Assembly (NCBI RefSeq): GCF_010093815.1
Contig: NW_022985556.1
Location: 975,183-1,039,182 of the forward strand
Reading direction: 5' to 3'
Origin: Pseudovirgaria hyperparasitica
Taxonomy: Eukaryota > Ascomycota > Dothideomycetes > Acrospermales > Acrospermaceae
DNA: 64,000 nucleotides
Under the pieces are notes generated by a model that saw only the letters and a program-made list of their open reading frames with translations, searched no databases and was not told the origin of the DNA. The translations under genes were made by a program, and so were the position numbers. Position 1 is the first letter of the stretch. The number at the start of each line of letters is the position of its first letter. Of this stretch, positions 10,857 to 22,748 are shown in pieces.

Positions 10857-11382
10857 ACTCTAATACCGGAAGCGATAGGGAACACGGCGTTGTTGCGGAG
10901 CCTTAAGGTTGGAGAGACGTTGAGCTCATAACGTGATGCTCTCGCTTGTGAGACCGAAAGACTTGAAGACATGACTCGAACGGCAGTCGGTAATCTGCCA
11001 TACTATATTCGGGACATGGACAGACTGCTGCCGTTGATAGACGGCTATCTGTCATCGGACGTCTGACCACTTTTCCAGCCTGTCATCGGCAATTTGGCCC
11101 GGCAGGGGCGGTCGTTACTCAGACTGCGGCAATGTGCCCCTTCAGCTAACTAGTTCCCTGCCTTGAGATATCTCAGACCTATCACATCACGAGAATCCAT
11201 GTCGCCATCTTGAAATCAGACCTCCACTTCTTTATCCGAATATCACATTCTTCACGTTATCATGCCAACTAGCCGGCAAGGCAGTTAAACGGAGGCCGGT
11301 ACACATTCATATTGCGAGTCTGTCCACATTGTCTATTATGCAACAATATATCACCCATCAAGAGATTGCCTGAAGCATTATT
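10857..11382. promoter_or_regulatory. Divergent promoter between amidohydrolase and permease
   Basis: This 526-bp region holds an exact 10-bp direct repeat CTGTCATCGG at 11049-11058 and 11080-11089, 31 bp apart start to start. A CCG-N8-CGG everted repeat lies at 11031-11044, and an inverted repeat GGCAG-N8-CTGCC at 10982-10999. Zn2Cys6 proteins bind paired CGG triplets, so these are candidate sites for the regulator encoded at 7091-9375. This is an inference from spacing and location only. Confidence 0.45.
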
Positions 11383-13158
11383 ATGGCAATGGCGCAACAT
11401 GACGCGAGAGAAGTATCCTCGGATAAACAGCTCGATATAGACGAAAAGAATGTTGTCCTCGACCCAACAACATCGTATACCACCGAAGAGGAGAAGCGTG
11501 TGTTGCGCAAGATCGATCTTACAATCATGCCCCTAATGTGCTTAGTATTTTTTCTCCAGGTAATGATCATTACGCTTCTAGAGAACTCTACTGAACTTAT
11601 ACAGTATCTCGATAAACAGTCTCTTAGTTATGCATCAGTATAGTCATCTGCATAATGTTTCGATAGACACGCATTAACCCGTATCTCAGGTGTTTGGCCT
11701 CATTACCGATTTAGAGATGACTAGTAGCCAGTATTCGTGGTGCTCATCGATATTCTATATTGGACAACTGGTAAATTACTATTCTTCCACTGTTGCACAT
11801 GTCTTCGTCTTCAGTGGCAACTAATGCAGTGCGTCGTAGGTTGCAGAATATCCCTGCATCTACCTCATGTCAAAGCTACATTTGAATCAACTTGTCGGAG
11901 CAACTGTAATACTTTGGGGAGTCATGTGCATGTGCCTAGCCGCACCAACGTCGTTTCATGGCTTCGTTGCTGTAAGGTTCTTGCTCGGATTTACCGAAGG
12001 CGCTGTGTCACCAGCCTTTGTGACCATCACTTCTATTTGGTATCAAAAGTCAGAACATGCTTCTAGGACTGCGTGAGTGAATGGGTACTTATTTTTTCAC
12101 CATGAGCTGATCTTGTCTAACAGCCTTTGGGTCACAATGAACGGTCTCGCTCAAGTTATAGGGTGCCTTTTAATGTACGGGATTGGGAGAAACACATCAC
12201 TGGCACTGGCACCTTGGCGTGTCATGTTCATCGTATGTGGAGCACTCACGGCCGCAGCTGGGGTTTTGTTCTTCTTCCTGATGCCCAACGGACCCAGAGA
12301 CGCGTGGTTTTTGAGCCATCGCGAGAAGGAGGTGCTATCACAACGCATGGCAAGAGATCGCGAGGGAGGCGACAAGACCTCTTTTTCTGTGCGCCAGCTT
12401 CGAGAGGCAGTGTTCGATATCAAGACTTGGTTTGTGTTTTCATTCGGCGTACTAGTTACGATGCAATCCCCTGTGCTTACAGTAAGTCTGATGTCTTCGT
12501 CTTTCTTCCAGCATGTGACACGCTCTAATGCTTTCACCAGTTCGCCTCACTTGTCATAAACACCATTGGCTACGATCGGTACCAGACAATGCTTTATACT
12601 GCACCCTCCGGTGCTGTTCAGATCCTTCTCCTATGGATCGGCGTGATTGGCTGCTGGTTGTTTCCGCGCAATCGTACCTTCGTCATCATGGCACTAATCA
12701 TCCCGCCCCTCGTTGGCAACGTCTTACTCCTCAAATTCTCTCTCAATTCCTCCTGGGGCATGATTGCTGCATCGTGGCTGGCCTCATGTATCACCGCCGT
12801 TATGTCGCCGCTGCTGTCACTTGCAGCTTCAAATGTAAAAGGTAACACTAAACGCTCGGTCGTCAGTGCAGTCTTCTTCATTGGATATTGCGCTGGATGC
12901 ATTGCGTCACCGCAGTTGTGGACTGAGAAGCCAAGGTACTTCAGTGGTGTTGTGACGGCGTTGGTCACGTGGTGTTTGTTGTTTGTCGTTGTGACTTTCT
13001 ACTGGATTGTATGCATGATGGATAATGCGAAGAGGGATCGAAGGAACGTGGATGTGAGAGATCATGTGAACGAGGATCCCACGATTCTGGATGAGAATGG
13101 TGCTCCGCTTCTAGATTTGACAGACAAAGAGGATGTGAAGTTTCGATATAGTTGGTAG
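11383..13158 (+). CDS. MFS permease, Dal5/allantoate (anion:cation symporter) family
   Basis: Six exons: 11383-11559, 11605-11637, 11690-11770, 11840-12072, 12124-12481 and 12541-13158; 1500 nt, 499 residues, usual for the family. The Dal5-type signature runs through it: VLRKIDLTIMPLMCLVFFLQYLDKQ split over exons 1-2, then ITDLEMTSSQYSWCSSIFY, VAEYPCIYLMSKL, ATVILWGVMCMCLA, FVAVRFLLGFTEGAVSPAF and LWVTMNGLAQVIGCLLMYGIG. About twelve membrane segments are expected. Members take up allantoate, ureidosuccinate, small peptides, nicotinate-type acids and related compounds with protons across the plasma membrane. Its gene faces away from the amidohydrolase with a shared promoter, suggesting an uptake-hydrolysis pair. 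Confidence 0.9.
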
Positions 13159-13312
13159 AGAAACTCACGTCTCATTAATACCAACACAAATAGCTGCTTG
13201 CATATCACCGACTTGGCATCGGCATTGAACAGACATATGGCTCTATTTGTTAAAGATCTAAACCAAATTCACCATAAAGGAAATGACAGTCGTAAGCTCA
13301 ATATCCTACACA

Positions 13313-14236
13313 TTATAATTGCAACCTTGACTTCAGCTTGTCCCCGTTCACAATCTCGTCCTTTCTTGTTTTCAATTCTTCCAAATCCCATTCAGAGCTA
13401 ATATACCTCCCACTCAGCCACGATTTCTCCCCCTGAGTAAGCCATAGGCACACACTACCGCAAAGGTCTGGATCGTCCTTCAATATCTCCGTGAATCCAG
13501 CCGGTGCGCCAACCGGTCCAGGTCCAGTATTGACTTCTCCCGGGTGAACTGAGAACGCCTTCACGCCGTCCGCTTTATAGCGCTCCGCTACAATCTCTGT
13601 CAACCGGTTACTCGCCAATTCGGAAACATTGAAACCCATTGGGCCCATGCCGACAAGATGCGAGCAGATAGATGTGACATTGATGATAGTTTTCGCGCCG
13701 CCCGGTGAAGAAAGCAGGATAGGCAGACACGCCTGCATAGTAAGCACGCGGCCAAAGTAATTTGCCTGCATGGGAACCTGGAACTGATCATATCGCACTT
13801 CCGTCAGTTTCGGCGCAAACGCCGACTCGTGCGAGCTCGGCAGGCCCGCGTTATTGATCAACACGTCCAGGCGCCCGTATTCAGTCTTGATCGTCTCTGC
13901 GAGGGATGCTGTCTGGTCTTCGGAGCCGGCTTCGAGGGCTACGGGTGTAATTTTGAGACTTGGTGAGGCTTCCTGGCAGAGTTTGATGGTCGACTCGAGA
14001 GATGTGGTGCTGCGGGCGGTGATTATGAGGCCGCTGGCGCCGGCGCGAGCGAATGTGAGGGCTGTTTGTGCGCCGATGCCGCGGCTTGCACCGGTGACGC
14101 AGACGACGAAGGGCGAAGGGAGTTTGTTTGCTTCAGGGCGGCGCTCGTCAAGGACTTTGTTGTGTAGTTTGGAGATGAAGTTCGTGCCGGTTGTGATGGA
14201 CATGCCATCGGCGTGGAGTTGGGTGACGTCTGACAT
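13313..14236 (-). CDS. Short-chain dehydrogenase/reductase lacking the catalytic Tyr and Lys
   Basis: Single exon, 307 residues, Rossmann fold. The cofactor motif TGASRGIG is at residues 48-55 and NNAG at 128-131; INVTS carries the usual Ser at 189. Where classical SDRs have Tyr-X3-Lys, this protein reads FNVSE (Phe202, Glu206), so both proton-relay residues are gone. The C-terminal SVHPGEVNTGPGPVG is normal. It may bind NAD(P) without catalysing the usual reaction, or use different chemistry. It ends tail to tail with the permease (154 bp apart), and its own start faces the gene-poor region. The start at 14236 gives a 40-residue N-terminal extension; Met12 is an alternative. Confidence 0.85.
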   Translation of the reverse strand: MSDVTQLHADGMSITTGTNFISKLHNKVLDERRPEANKLPSPFVVCVTGASRGIGAQTALTFARAGASGLIITARSTTSLESTIKLCQEASPSLKITPVALEAGSEDQTASLAETIKTEYGRLDVLINNAGLPSSHESAFAPKLTEVRYDQFQVPMQANYFGRVLTMQACLPILLSSPGGAKTIINVTSICSHLVGMGPMGFNVSELASNRLTEIVAERYKADGVKAFSVHPGEVNTGPGPVGAPAGFTEILKDDPDLCGSVCLWLTQGEKSWLSGRYISSEWDLEELKTRKDEIVNGDKLKSRLQL

Positions 14237-17200
14237 GATTGAGATTACTCGATGTTTGAAGTTTGTATGTTGAGTTTGTATGTTGGTTGGTTTGGTGGTG
14301 CGAAAAGTTGATATGCCTTAGAAGACTGCGTTGATGGTGAGATGCAAATTTTGCGCGCGACAAACAACCATTTTATAGGTATTCGTCTGGGGACGTGGCT
14401 GGTACGCCATCTGTGTAAACTCCGTGGCGCTCGCCATATCTGGAGAAACTTGGTGTTGAGCTCGTGTTGTTCAACAGTTGGTGGCGGAGGCTGCCTCGAG
14501 GTAAATCCGGCCTTAAAGCCCGGCCGTGAGTTTCGCCCAATCCGGAAAAAAAGGTCCGATGCCATTTGCCTGCCCGTTCGGCTGCGAAACGCTAAACCCT
14601 CCTGAAGTGGCTAGGCGCATCTTTCGCGAATTAGCGGTAGGTATCGCCTTTTTCGGCTGATGCACCACGACCACGCAAGTACTCAAACCCCGCCCCAATT
14701 GTTTGTTCCACGATAACACATATACACTTGTCGATCTCACCTACTAACTTACCTGCAGCCTTAACGTAGTTCGATGGGCCCGAGCTGATGACATCATGCC
14801 GATCAAGACCAAACGCAAAGACACATTGTATCATTATGGGACTTCTACTTTTATTAAACTCCAGTCTCATACCTCCGGCAATACATTCTGAATACTTCTT
14901 GCTGTCGGAGCTAGGACGGAAAATGGTATTTGGGGATCTTGCTATTTGATCTGGCGCTCAAAATCCGTCAAGTAGACTGCGATTCATCAAAGATACATAG
15001 ATGCAGCATGTTCCTGTCAGCCACTGTCATCACTACCAGCGCAGTACATACTTGTGTTGCACAGAGCCTGCCGATCATCGCATTACAACACAGCATCATG
15101 GGGTTCTCAATTTTGTTTTTGCCCTTTACGCCACTACGTCACTCTATTAATCGCAGGCTTGGCCCAAAGCAATTCACCATCGTGCTGTCTACAGTTGTGT
15201 CTATCGCACAATCAAGTGTATACGCTCCTGGATTTAGATTGATCTATAAAAGCAGTGCCACAGTAGACTTTGACCATTTCCAGCATATTTAATTGGAGCA
15301 GGATGTGATTAAGTAGCGTTTCTCGCCGTCACTACTCCTAAAACCAAGCGCTACCCTGTATATATCCCTGACAGGACCTGCTTGTCCGCAGGTGAAAGAG
15401 CCAAGCCACCCAGGTTTCATGTGACACCAGGCATCAGCGAAAACTGTCTTCATGTTAGTATTGCACGTTCATATCTTGTTGACTTGCTTATCGAAGCTGG
15501 ACACCCCATAAAATATGCTGCTATGAAGTTTTAAGTGACTGTATTTGGGTAGCCAAGTCTACTAAATCTGAGAGAACTATACACCCCGAATGTTTCCTTG
15601 CACGGCGTCCATGGCTGGAGGACAATACCTAACTAAGATTTGAGTAGTGATCCAGATCAGCTACCAGTCTATGACTTAACTTCAAGCAGAACATCAGCAT
15701 TTTTGCAAACCTTGACATCTGATGGATATGATCTATCGCTATGCTAACACGTATGGGTTGTTTAAGGACTATCAAGTACCAATCTGAACATTTCGACTAG
15801 TATAGGAATTATCTACACACACAAGGGGGCCAAGAATTGGCTTTGACGAAGCAGATGATAATTAGAACGCTGCTACATTGTCTACAAGATATATCGTTAG
15901 AAGAGGTAGTTAGCATTTCTATGACATTTTTGAGAGAACAGAGCTCTTGCTGAATCTTCAACTTACACTCCGAGTGTCGACAGACACTTATGGCCGGATA
16001 TTGACCAAGCTTCTGGACGCAGGAAAGTCCACCACATAATACGTTAAGCTGTTGTAGAAAATGATGTCCCAGTATGTATTGACTAAGCGATGAAAGAAGT
16101 CAAGGTCATCCATGACTGAACCTCTAGTGGTATAGAGTATCCCAAGCTTAGATAGATGATCAAGCTAATGTACTTCTCGGTTCATCAATGCAGGACCTGT
16201 GTAGCTGGTCCAGACAGAAGACGACATGATCCCCCTTTAGAAATTTCGCATGTCCCTCAACCCGGACTATTAGACTCTTTTTCGCCTCATATCCAGCCAA
16301 ACGGTTTGCGCCTGAGTATCATAATCATGAGGCTTCCAAGAGTCCAGACGATTCAGTTGTCTGTGTCACCCTCTTCCCGTATCTCACAAACTCTTCGCCA
16401 TCATGTCCGTCAATGCCCCAACAAATGAAGTGAAAAATGGAGTAGAACAACCAAGCAGAGCCATCGTTCCTACATTTGGTGGCGTTCGGTCTCGTAAATA
16501 TCAATCAGAGTGTGTATATTCCCATACTCAGTGATATAGCAATGTCGTAAATCAGCACCATCCGTACATTTGGTCTGATATGGGCCTATGGAGTCCCAGT
16601 CTGAGCAAAGGCCTAGCTAATGTTTTGAAGGCCTGTGTCAAGATAACCAGCAAGCGGTATGCTTAGTAGTGTAGGTCATTAATGGTCCACTCGACAGGGG
16701 GCTTATTGAGTCAAGGGTCATTGCCGGTGGCGGCGTGGCGCTTAAGTAGGCCATGAGACATGGAAGATAATTATCTTACAGGACTTTCTCGTATTCGCAA
16801 GAGTGAAGGCGAAGGTCTGACGCCACCCAGGACGAGCTCTTTGAGAACGGGCGTTTGTTTCAAGAATATGGTTTCATGTACCGGCTGGTGTTTCGGCATC
16901 TACACGTTGCGCACCCTTTGGCACCACTATATGGCTTTCCAGGTTGTGACTAGAGTATTACTTACTTTACTTCATTTAATTGGGAGGATACACGTATATA
17001 ACCCTAATTCATCTATATCTAATCCCCATTTATCGACAATTCATCGCTTTGTACTCATTTGGCCTCTCCCGGTTGAACAAACAGATATATAGTATACGAC
17101 GACGAAAACCAAGGGTATAGTTTTTGACCAGATTAACTTCGCATATATGAGGCGACACTATGCTACACACGGAATGGTAGACTGCAGAGAATGAACGAAG

Positions 17201-18132
17201 TATCTGGCGCGGCTTTATGCGCATGATCGGCACCTGGCGTGAAATTGATAGCACGGCCCGTGTTACTGGATGATCTCGTCATTGTGTGCTTGAACGAGGT
17301 CAGCCTCTGACTCGACTTGGAAACAAACTTTCGTTACACCCAGCTACTTCTCCTACGTGTTCAGGTGTCTGTTTATCCCGGTGCGCTAGATGACCGGTAA
17401 AATTCTACACATTGCACGCTGAGGTATCCGCGAAACATGCTAAGGAGCTCATGAAAGCAGTGACGTGACACCCCTAGATATGCAGAAACATTATGATGTT
17501 CAGGGCCCAGGGGGGCAAAATTCACTCAAGTCATGGGGCAGCACGGGTCTTAAAATGGTCAATAACGACCCACTTTTATAGGGTCTAACGCGCGTCAAGC
17601 AAAGCTTTGGCTCCGCATAGAGACATCTCAAACTGCTCTGGACTTTGAGCACACAGTGCATAATATGCCTCATCACCCGTATCCAGTTCGCCTTTATGAG
17701 AATGACTCCAAAGGCGATAAGGCGTAGTTCTGGGAGCCGTAAGACCATGCAACTTCACCGACAGCTTGGTAACAGAATATAGCTACATGGAAGCAAGAAC
17801 GTTTTAGGCCCGTGAGCTCACAGCCTCCGACTATGTGGATAGCTCCACCAGACCCTGATAGTAATTGTAGCGCTGTACCAATAATTACGGGAACTAAGCA
17901 ATACTAATATATGCTTAATGAGAGTTCCCGGCTCTACGGAAGCTTAGCTCTTTAACAAGCTATATACATGCTTGAACTGAACTTCCAGGGAACTGCAGCA
18001 ACTCGTTGGTGACATTATTCTCATTTCTATACACCAGGCCGTATTACATTGTGGTTTCTACTTCAACGTCTCTTTGCCGCTCTTTTCATCTATATTGTTC
18101 TTCGAGGACCACGTCAAGCTCCGTCAGACGTC
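14237..18132. other. Gene-poor 3.9-kb stretch with possible ankyrin debris
   Basis: No open frame here has family features or splice structure that I can support. Two short plus-strand pieces look like ankyrin-repeat text: around 15455-15525 (NCLHVSIARSYL then VDLLIEAGHPIKYAA) and around 15985-16035 (TDTYGRILTKLLDAGK). They are separated by stops. An inverted GC-rich repeat (CCGGCCTTAAAGCCCGGCCG) lies near 14506-14525, upstream of the dehydrogenase. The right end should contain the promoter of the 18133 gene. Confidence 0.35.
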
Positions 18133-19178
18133 ATGGGGGTAATCCACGACCCCCCTGACCATAAACATAACAACAGCCACATTCTCTCCGCCAATCTTGC
18201 CCTTCACAGTAGTATCTCTCCGTTGATCCCCTACTCAGGCCTCATTCTCACCGTCGCTCTCGTTATCATCTTTATATTCAGATACATTTTTGAACTCTTT
18301 CTTCTTACTAGGATATATGGCAAAACATACCTCAGTCTTAATGAGGTCAACAGACGCGGCTTCATAAACCATCACATCGCTGGAATTGCGAAGATTACCA
18401 TGCTCGTAACTGGTGCATATCCTCTTTTCCTCGTGTTCTTCGAAGGCGCGACGCTACATCATAAATTTGGGCATTCGAATACGGTAACCTTAGGAGATAG
18501 TAAGTAATAACTCTAGTCTCCTTAGAATATAATCGACTCTTCTGTTGACATGCGATAGTTTTCATTGTGCTCAACCATCTCTTCTGCGCCATGTATATCT
18601 TTGAGCTTTTCTTCCGAGCTAAACTATCTCCTGTGGCCATCATGCATCATATAGGCGCCATCGTCATTGCGCAGTCCGCGATTGCAGTTACCGTTGCGAC
18701 GGAGCATGCCCAGGATGGAGTGTTGGACTTCCTACTTTGCATCATTTGGGGTACGCCACAACTGCTGCTTATTCGATTAGTCGCTGACACCCGGGTTCTA
18801 GGTATATTTGATGTCATCGCAGAGTTCTGGCCACATGTTGCTATCATCCTGTATCGCTGCCACCCTACGAAGCACGAGTTCCTGGCTAAAGTATTCGCAT
18901 CGGCTTGTATAACAACATTTGCCGGGACCGTAATCGAGACTGTGGTTGTGATGTGGTTATTTGGGTCACTGTGGTATAGATGGACGTTGGTGTTCAAAAT
19001 CGTCACTCCGATTTTGCATTGTGTTTTTAGCGCCGCGCAGCTTTGGGGTGCATGGAACTTCCGGAGCATGTGGTTGAGACAAAGGCGCTTTATTGAGGAG
19101 GAACGGGTCAAGGAGAGTGGCATGGATCTTAGGGAAGAGGGGCGTATGGTTGCGGAGAATACGCGTTCAGGAGTATGA
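18133..19178 (+). CDS. Multi-pass membrane protein, TLC-like topology
   Basis: Two exons, 18133-18499 and 18559-19178, with a 59-nt intron (GTAAGT...ATAG); 328 residues. Strongly hydrophobic blocks include SGLILTVALVIIFIFRYIF, IAKITMLVTGAYPLFLVFF, IFIVLNHLFCAMYIFELFF, AIMHHIGAIVIAQSAIAV, FLLCIIWGTPQLLLIRL and a pair near residues 230-275. The HH pairs before helices (INHHIAGI, MHHIGAI) and overall topology recall TLC-domain proteins, but the match is weak and no enzyme activity can be assigned. The C-terminal 40 residues are charged and cytosolic in character. The first ATG in frame is at 18133; the frame is open upstream to 18049 without an ATG. The gene converges with the HET gene. Confidence 0.75.
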
Positions 19179-19755
19179 GGCGCCTAGTCTGAGAACGAAT
19201 ACATATTGGAGAAAAGACTTGACAAAGAACAGGGGATGCCAAGAACAATTTGACATAGCGCTGCAGGCGAGGGACTCGTGCACTACATCTTCTGTCTGAT
19301 ATCGCCATCACCAAAACCTCCCATATCTTAGGGAGTGCTTTGGGAACGAGAACTATGCAGTGATCTACAAGCACTAGTGCGAGTAGATTTGAGACTGCTG
19401 ATGCTTTTCAATTGTCAGTTTTCAACGCAGAAGTATGACGCGGTATCAGTAGCTGCTTTTGAAGTAAGATACTGCTATCCGTTCCACCGAGATATCCTTG
19501 AAGCGCTAAAGTCGACTTTCATCATCTCATACCAATCTGTCATCTGTTCGACTGAGACAGCCCTAGATCAACTACAAGACGATATGTTGGAATTGCAGAT
19601 TGTCTACCCTTCTTCAATCATGTTGACGTTGCCTCAGCTGACTCGACTACATGTATATGACCCGAGCTTATACCTAACATTCGATAGTCTTGTTCCCTCA
19701 CTGCATATTGATCTCGGTCAAGGGATGCTAATACCACCACAGAATACTCAACATA
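19179..19755. other. Convergent intergenic region, no gene seen
   Basis: 577 bp between the stops of the membrane-protein gene and the HET gene. An open frame at 19335-19772 is unspliced, lacks domain features and overlaps the HET 3' end; I do not accept it. Both 3' UTRs are expected here. Confidence 0.4.
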
Positions 19756-21786
19756 TCAAACAAACGAAATGAAATGCCAATCCAGCCCTGGCAAGTCCCA
19801 AACTTCACCATCCATCAATCCATGGACATAGCACGCGCCAATAAACTTCCATGCACCCCCATGCGCTCTTAAGACAACTGGAATCCGCATACCCTTGAGT
19901 ACACAAATGTGATCCCCAGCCCGGGCGCGGAATGGAACCCATCCAATGCGCCTGGCACTCGAGACAAAAAAATCTCTGGCATCTCTGACCTTGCTCTCAG
20001 CAAGCTCGAAAGGAGCTGCACCTCGAGTCAGGATGCAGTAGCCCATGTACCACAAAATAATCTCGTTGGTATGTTGGAGCCCGGTCATAAACAGCTTCTT
20101 CAGAAGAAACCAGTAGCCAAAGCTGACGCCCAGACTGTTGTCCGCTGGCTTACAGGGGTCGTCAGGATCAAATGTAGAGTCACGGTTGTATACAAGCGTG
20201 CGCCAGAACGACTCGAATGAGCTATCGTCCATTATAGACGCAAGCGGATCTAAGAACGGGTCCGCGAGGCGTCGTAAAGCGGATAGCCACTCCACCATAG
20301 CGAGTTCGTATGGCACTATTTGCTGAAATGCTTCTCTAAGATCTATATTCTTGTCCTGTCCGCTTGTATCGAGCGCTTCAGGCCCTGGCATATGAGGCCT
20401 TCTGGGACCAATTTTCCCGATAGTATCAAAAAAGGCGCCTTTGATATCGATCCGCTATTTTTGCTGTGAGTAGATTTCCCCTTGATCGCTGTAGGAAAGC
20501 ATCTGTCTTACCTCCGGGACAGGACCTTCAAAAAGATGCCCTCTGTCTCTTAGACTCAACACGATTTCATCGCTTACTTCTGGCACAGGAACATCTCTGT
20601 ACCCAGTCAAGTATTTTGTATTATAGAAGCCACTCATCAACAAACCTGAAGAATGAGCGGATATGAGATCAGGGATCCATGAAGGTATTCCCAGCTCCTC
20701 GTTTTTAGGATTAGCATTGAATGTTAGCCAGTCGATAGGCCATCTGTGCGGCAAAAAAGCCTTCGGGATGCCTATGAACTCATTTCCCCTGGAGTCCCGC
20801 CGATAATTAGGAAACCCAAGCAGCGTCATCTTCCCAACCAAGGAGGCAATACCCGCAAAGGTTTTATGGTAGTCAACAAACTCAGGTTCCAATCCAGTTG
20901 AAATCCCTGATAGAGCAAAGAATCGATCTCGAGGATCAGTGGCCTTCATTCCGGGATAACGCGAGAGGACATCGTAAATCGGCATGATCCCCTGATTTTC
21001 GGTTTGTAGATACCCACTGGCAATACACCTTGACAATAACGCGGACTCCTTGGGCCTATTCATAGCGTTATTGAAGCACATGTAAAGGTTTTTGTGAGTC
21101 CCAATCATGATTGAACACCAAAGGACAACTCGCGCTTCTGCATCTAAGGACCCCCTCCAGATAATGGATCTTGAGCTGACCAGCAGTTCTTGGACGACCC
21201 AGATTCGAGTAAACCACTCATGTGTCAGAATACCGAACAGTGCCTCCCAAGGAAGGCTTTTATATGGGTCCTCCTCACCAAGAGATTTGAGGTCAAGATC
21301 CGGCATATTATAACTGTCATGGAAGCTGTATTTCACCCCATCGCATTTGAGATATAGCCTCTGTGCTAGTTTGAGGGCGATAGAATCTCGTGAGTTCCCA
21401 GCACCTAGCCATATGATGACACGAGATGCAGTCTTAAAAATTTGCCACATCATACGGACTTGTGTTGTCTTCTCTGTATCATCACTTTGGTTGATACATA
21501 TCGCATCGGCCCAGAGGAGTGTACCTGAACCACGTTTTTTCTTTTCCAACAGCGCTTCATGTAGATTCTTTCCAATGAGGAGCTCACATCCATTACACTT
21601 GATGGCTGTTACGTTGGATGGATCTCCCCATACGTAGGACAGAGCATCGAATTCAACGTCGTGGAGGCCATACTCACGGAGAGTTAGTTCGAGGTTCTGT
21701 TCGCGGGGCCGTAATTTCACTCTCAGTAGTCGTATACGTCCATCGGATAATCGTGACTGATGCTTGAACGGTGTTACTCTTGACAT
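19756..21786 (-). CDS. HET-domain (heterokaryon incompatibility-type) protein
   Basis: Two exons, 21786-20512 and 20454-19756, with a 57-nt intron; 657 residues. The HET domain occupies about residues 40-200 and shows its three classic blocks: FDALSYVWGDP, LLWADAICINQSD and SRVIIWLGA. HET proteins trigger programmed cell death on non-self recognition in filamentous ascomycetes; many paralogues have other or unknown roles. Past the domain comes FTRIWVVQELLVS, DPRDRFFALSGIS and a C-terminal half beginning RIDIKGAFFDTIGKIG, which is common in this family and carries no added WD40 or ankyrin repeats. The intron length is a multiple of three and contains an in-frame stop, so retention yields a protein cut at about residue 443. 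Confidence 0.9.
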
Positions 21787-22748
21787 TTAGTCTGATATCG
21801 AAGTTGAGAGGTCCAAACATATGAGTGCCTACTCCGACTCGCCCATGAAGATGGGATAATGGGATGGCCACAAACACACACTGTGAGCGTGGATCCTTTT
21901 GCTGCTCCAGGCCAGGGTCTCCGGGCACGTGTCCGAAATGGTGGACTTCGGCTTGGAGGGAGTATTATTGGTCAATTTATAACTCGAGACAGCAAAGAGG
22001 TGGAGGAGTTTTCTGCGCTTAGTTGACTCTTGGCCGCAACGGCAACACAACGAACCTTGATACGATGCTATGAGACTTGATGTATCACCAAGTACAGCTT
22101 TTGATATCGCCAGTGACAGTTTTCAGATGGTTGACAGACCAAGTTTTGCACTTGCTAGCGAGGTCCTCTCGCAGACTTGATTAGCATGCAGGTGCGTTGT
22201 TACTGCAGGTGCATGCATGCATGCATGCAAGTCTTGCTTGGCAGTCGAGTTTACTCGTGTTTCTAGACATACTCTTGTGGCTCGTCGACTAGTTCGACTA
22301 CCTACAGCGTATGATAGCCCCAAAAGAGAGTCACGGGAAGATTAGGGCTCGGTGAATCGAGCTCTCAGAAGCTTCAGCCTTTCGAAGGGCTTTTTACGTG
22401 AGAGCGGGTCCGAGTAGAACCTACCTTTTTGTCATGTGCCCAGTATAATCGGCTTGAAGGACAAGGCCAGTGTATGTCAGTCCTTTCTCAGGGTCGCGCA
22501 TATGATCGTAGACAGAGTTTGGTACATATCAAAAGCTGTGACGGATTATCCAAGATGACACAGATTGACTTCAGGAGACAGAGAATCACACATCAGCAAT
22601 AGCAAGGTCTAGATAGACGAATCTCGCACTATGAACAATCTGAAGACGGGGAGACCTCGTTGTTGGGTATCAACTGTTCATTATCTGCTACAACGTTCGC
22701 CAATCAAGCAGCCCTGTCCGCTATCCACTTCAAACTCGATCTCAGTAC
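21787..22748. promoter_or_regulatory. HET upstream region with GCAT repeat
   Basis: 962 bp between the HET start and the 3' end of the next gene. It holds an alternating GCAT run at about 22210-22228 (GTGCATGCATGCATGCATGC), preceded by related text (GCATGCAGGTGC) near 22184. No gene was recognised. The left part should contain the HET promoter. Confidence 0.4.

Noticed and set aside
14930-15292. 120-codon frame in the gene-poor gap
   Set aside because: No domain, no splice pattern and overlapped by another frame; no sign of coding constraint.
22184-22230. CRISPR-like or satellite array
   Set aside because: It is a single short GCAT run without spaced repeat units.
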